From contig JAQCGR010000007.1 in the NCBI GenBank assembly GCA_027619995.1, positions 1-33,502 on the forward strand: 33,502 bases of DNA. The letters are read 5' to 3'. The notes beneath the pieces are model-generated. The model was not told the origin of the DNA and searched no databases. It saw nothing but the letters and a program-made list of their open reading frames with translations. Positions 33,032 through 33,502 of the stretch are shown one piece after another (the stretch's first letter is position 1; the number at the start of each line of letters is the position of its first letter). Made by a program: the position numbers and the translations under genes. The DNA comes from Pseudomonadota bacterium. Lineage in GTDB: Bacteria; Pseudomonadota; Alphaproteobacteria; CADEGL01.

Positions 33032-33075
33032 AATTGTCTCCTCAAAATTAATTCCATCGCAGGCGAATAAACCAC

Positions 33076-33103
33076 ATTTGGGGCTGCCTCCCAATCCCCA
33101 AAT
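33076..33103. promoter_or_regulatory. Inverted repeat upstream of the peptide gene (possible operator or 5' leader hairpin)
   Basis: atttgggg (33076-33083) ... ccccaaat (33096-33103), 8-bp perfect arms, 12-nt spacer, 45-72 bp upstream of the start codon. Confidence 0.4.
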
Positions 33104-33325
33104 CCGCCTTTACAGACTCGGCCCCATTTCAACCGAACCGCCGACAGCAACTCGGCAGCAGCCCAAAAACCCAAATTGCGGCCCGCCTCGGTCGGCGCGA
33201 GAAGAAATCGACCCGGCGTGAGAAACGTTTGGGAGAGAACGGAGCGGAAACGTATAATGCCCCGCTAGGCCCCGCCGTCGCGGGGCCCCGAGAGACGCGC
33301 CAAGATGAAAAATGCCGGGAGAAAA

Positions 33326-33502
33326 ATGCCAATAAATGACAACATTTCGGGTTTTCCGGCGTGCAAGCTATTGATCGGCGCGAAACGGCCAGCGCGATCA
33401 ACGGCTTGCCCCTGCCAAGTTGCGGGCATTCGCGGGCGGAACGCGGCCCTGGCGCGCGTTTTCTCCGCACTGCGCGGCAATGCCAGGGACGGAGTCCCGG
33501 CG
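33326..33502 (+). CDS. Possible hypothetical ORF running off the right window edge
   Basis: Open plus frame from ATG 33326 (or 33305): MPINDNISGFPACKLLIGAKRPARSTACPCQVAGIRGRNAALARVFSALRGNARDGVPA...; GGGAG just upstream of ATG 33326; no stop before 33502, so not in the ORF track. No family recognised. Confidence 0.25.
   Translation, partial: MPINDNISGFPACKLLIGAKRPARSTACPCQVAGIRGRNAALARVFSALRGNARDGVPA

Overview
This is a GC-rich window with the gene content and order typical of Alphaproteobacteria (Rhodospirillales-like). Left to right it holds trkA(partial)-ntrX-ntrY-ntrC-ntrB-dusB (minus), ispDF-pgpA-cinA-CPBP protease (plus), a RatA/Coq10-like gene-lipA-lpdA-pdhC-pdhB-pdhA-ftsB-like-threonine aldolase-eno (minus), a small XRE regulator (plus), a SAM methyltransferase-kdsA-pyrG-secG-tpiA (minus), and ppiD-trpE (plus). 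Most of this is ordinary housekeeping sequence. The accessory part is the right end (about 30.9-33.5 kb). There trpE is not followed by trpG. Instead there is a long inverted repeat, a secreted-looking protein ending in a C-terminal Hint (intein-like) domain, and a 40-aa Cys-containing peptide with a double-glycine-type leader. That peptide gene has a strong Shine-Dalgarno, its own hairpin terminator and a 20-bp tandem repeat, and is the best candidate for something undescribed. Other points to check are a frameshift splitting tpiA into two ORFs, an XRE/methyltransferase pair inserted between eno and kdsA, a G9 homopolymer inside ntrX, and several intergenic palindromes and repeats. No tRNA, rRNA, CRISPR array or transposase was seen. 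All family calls come from reading the translations by eye; no database search was run.
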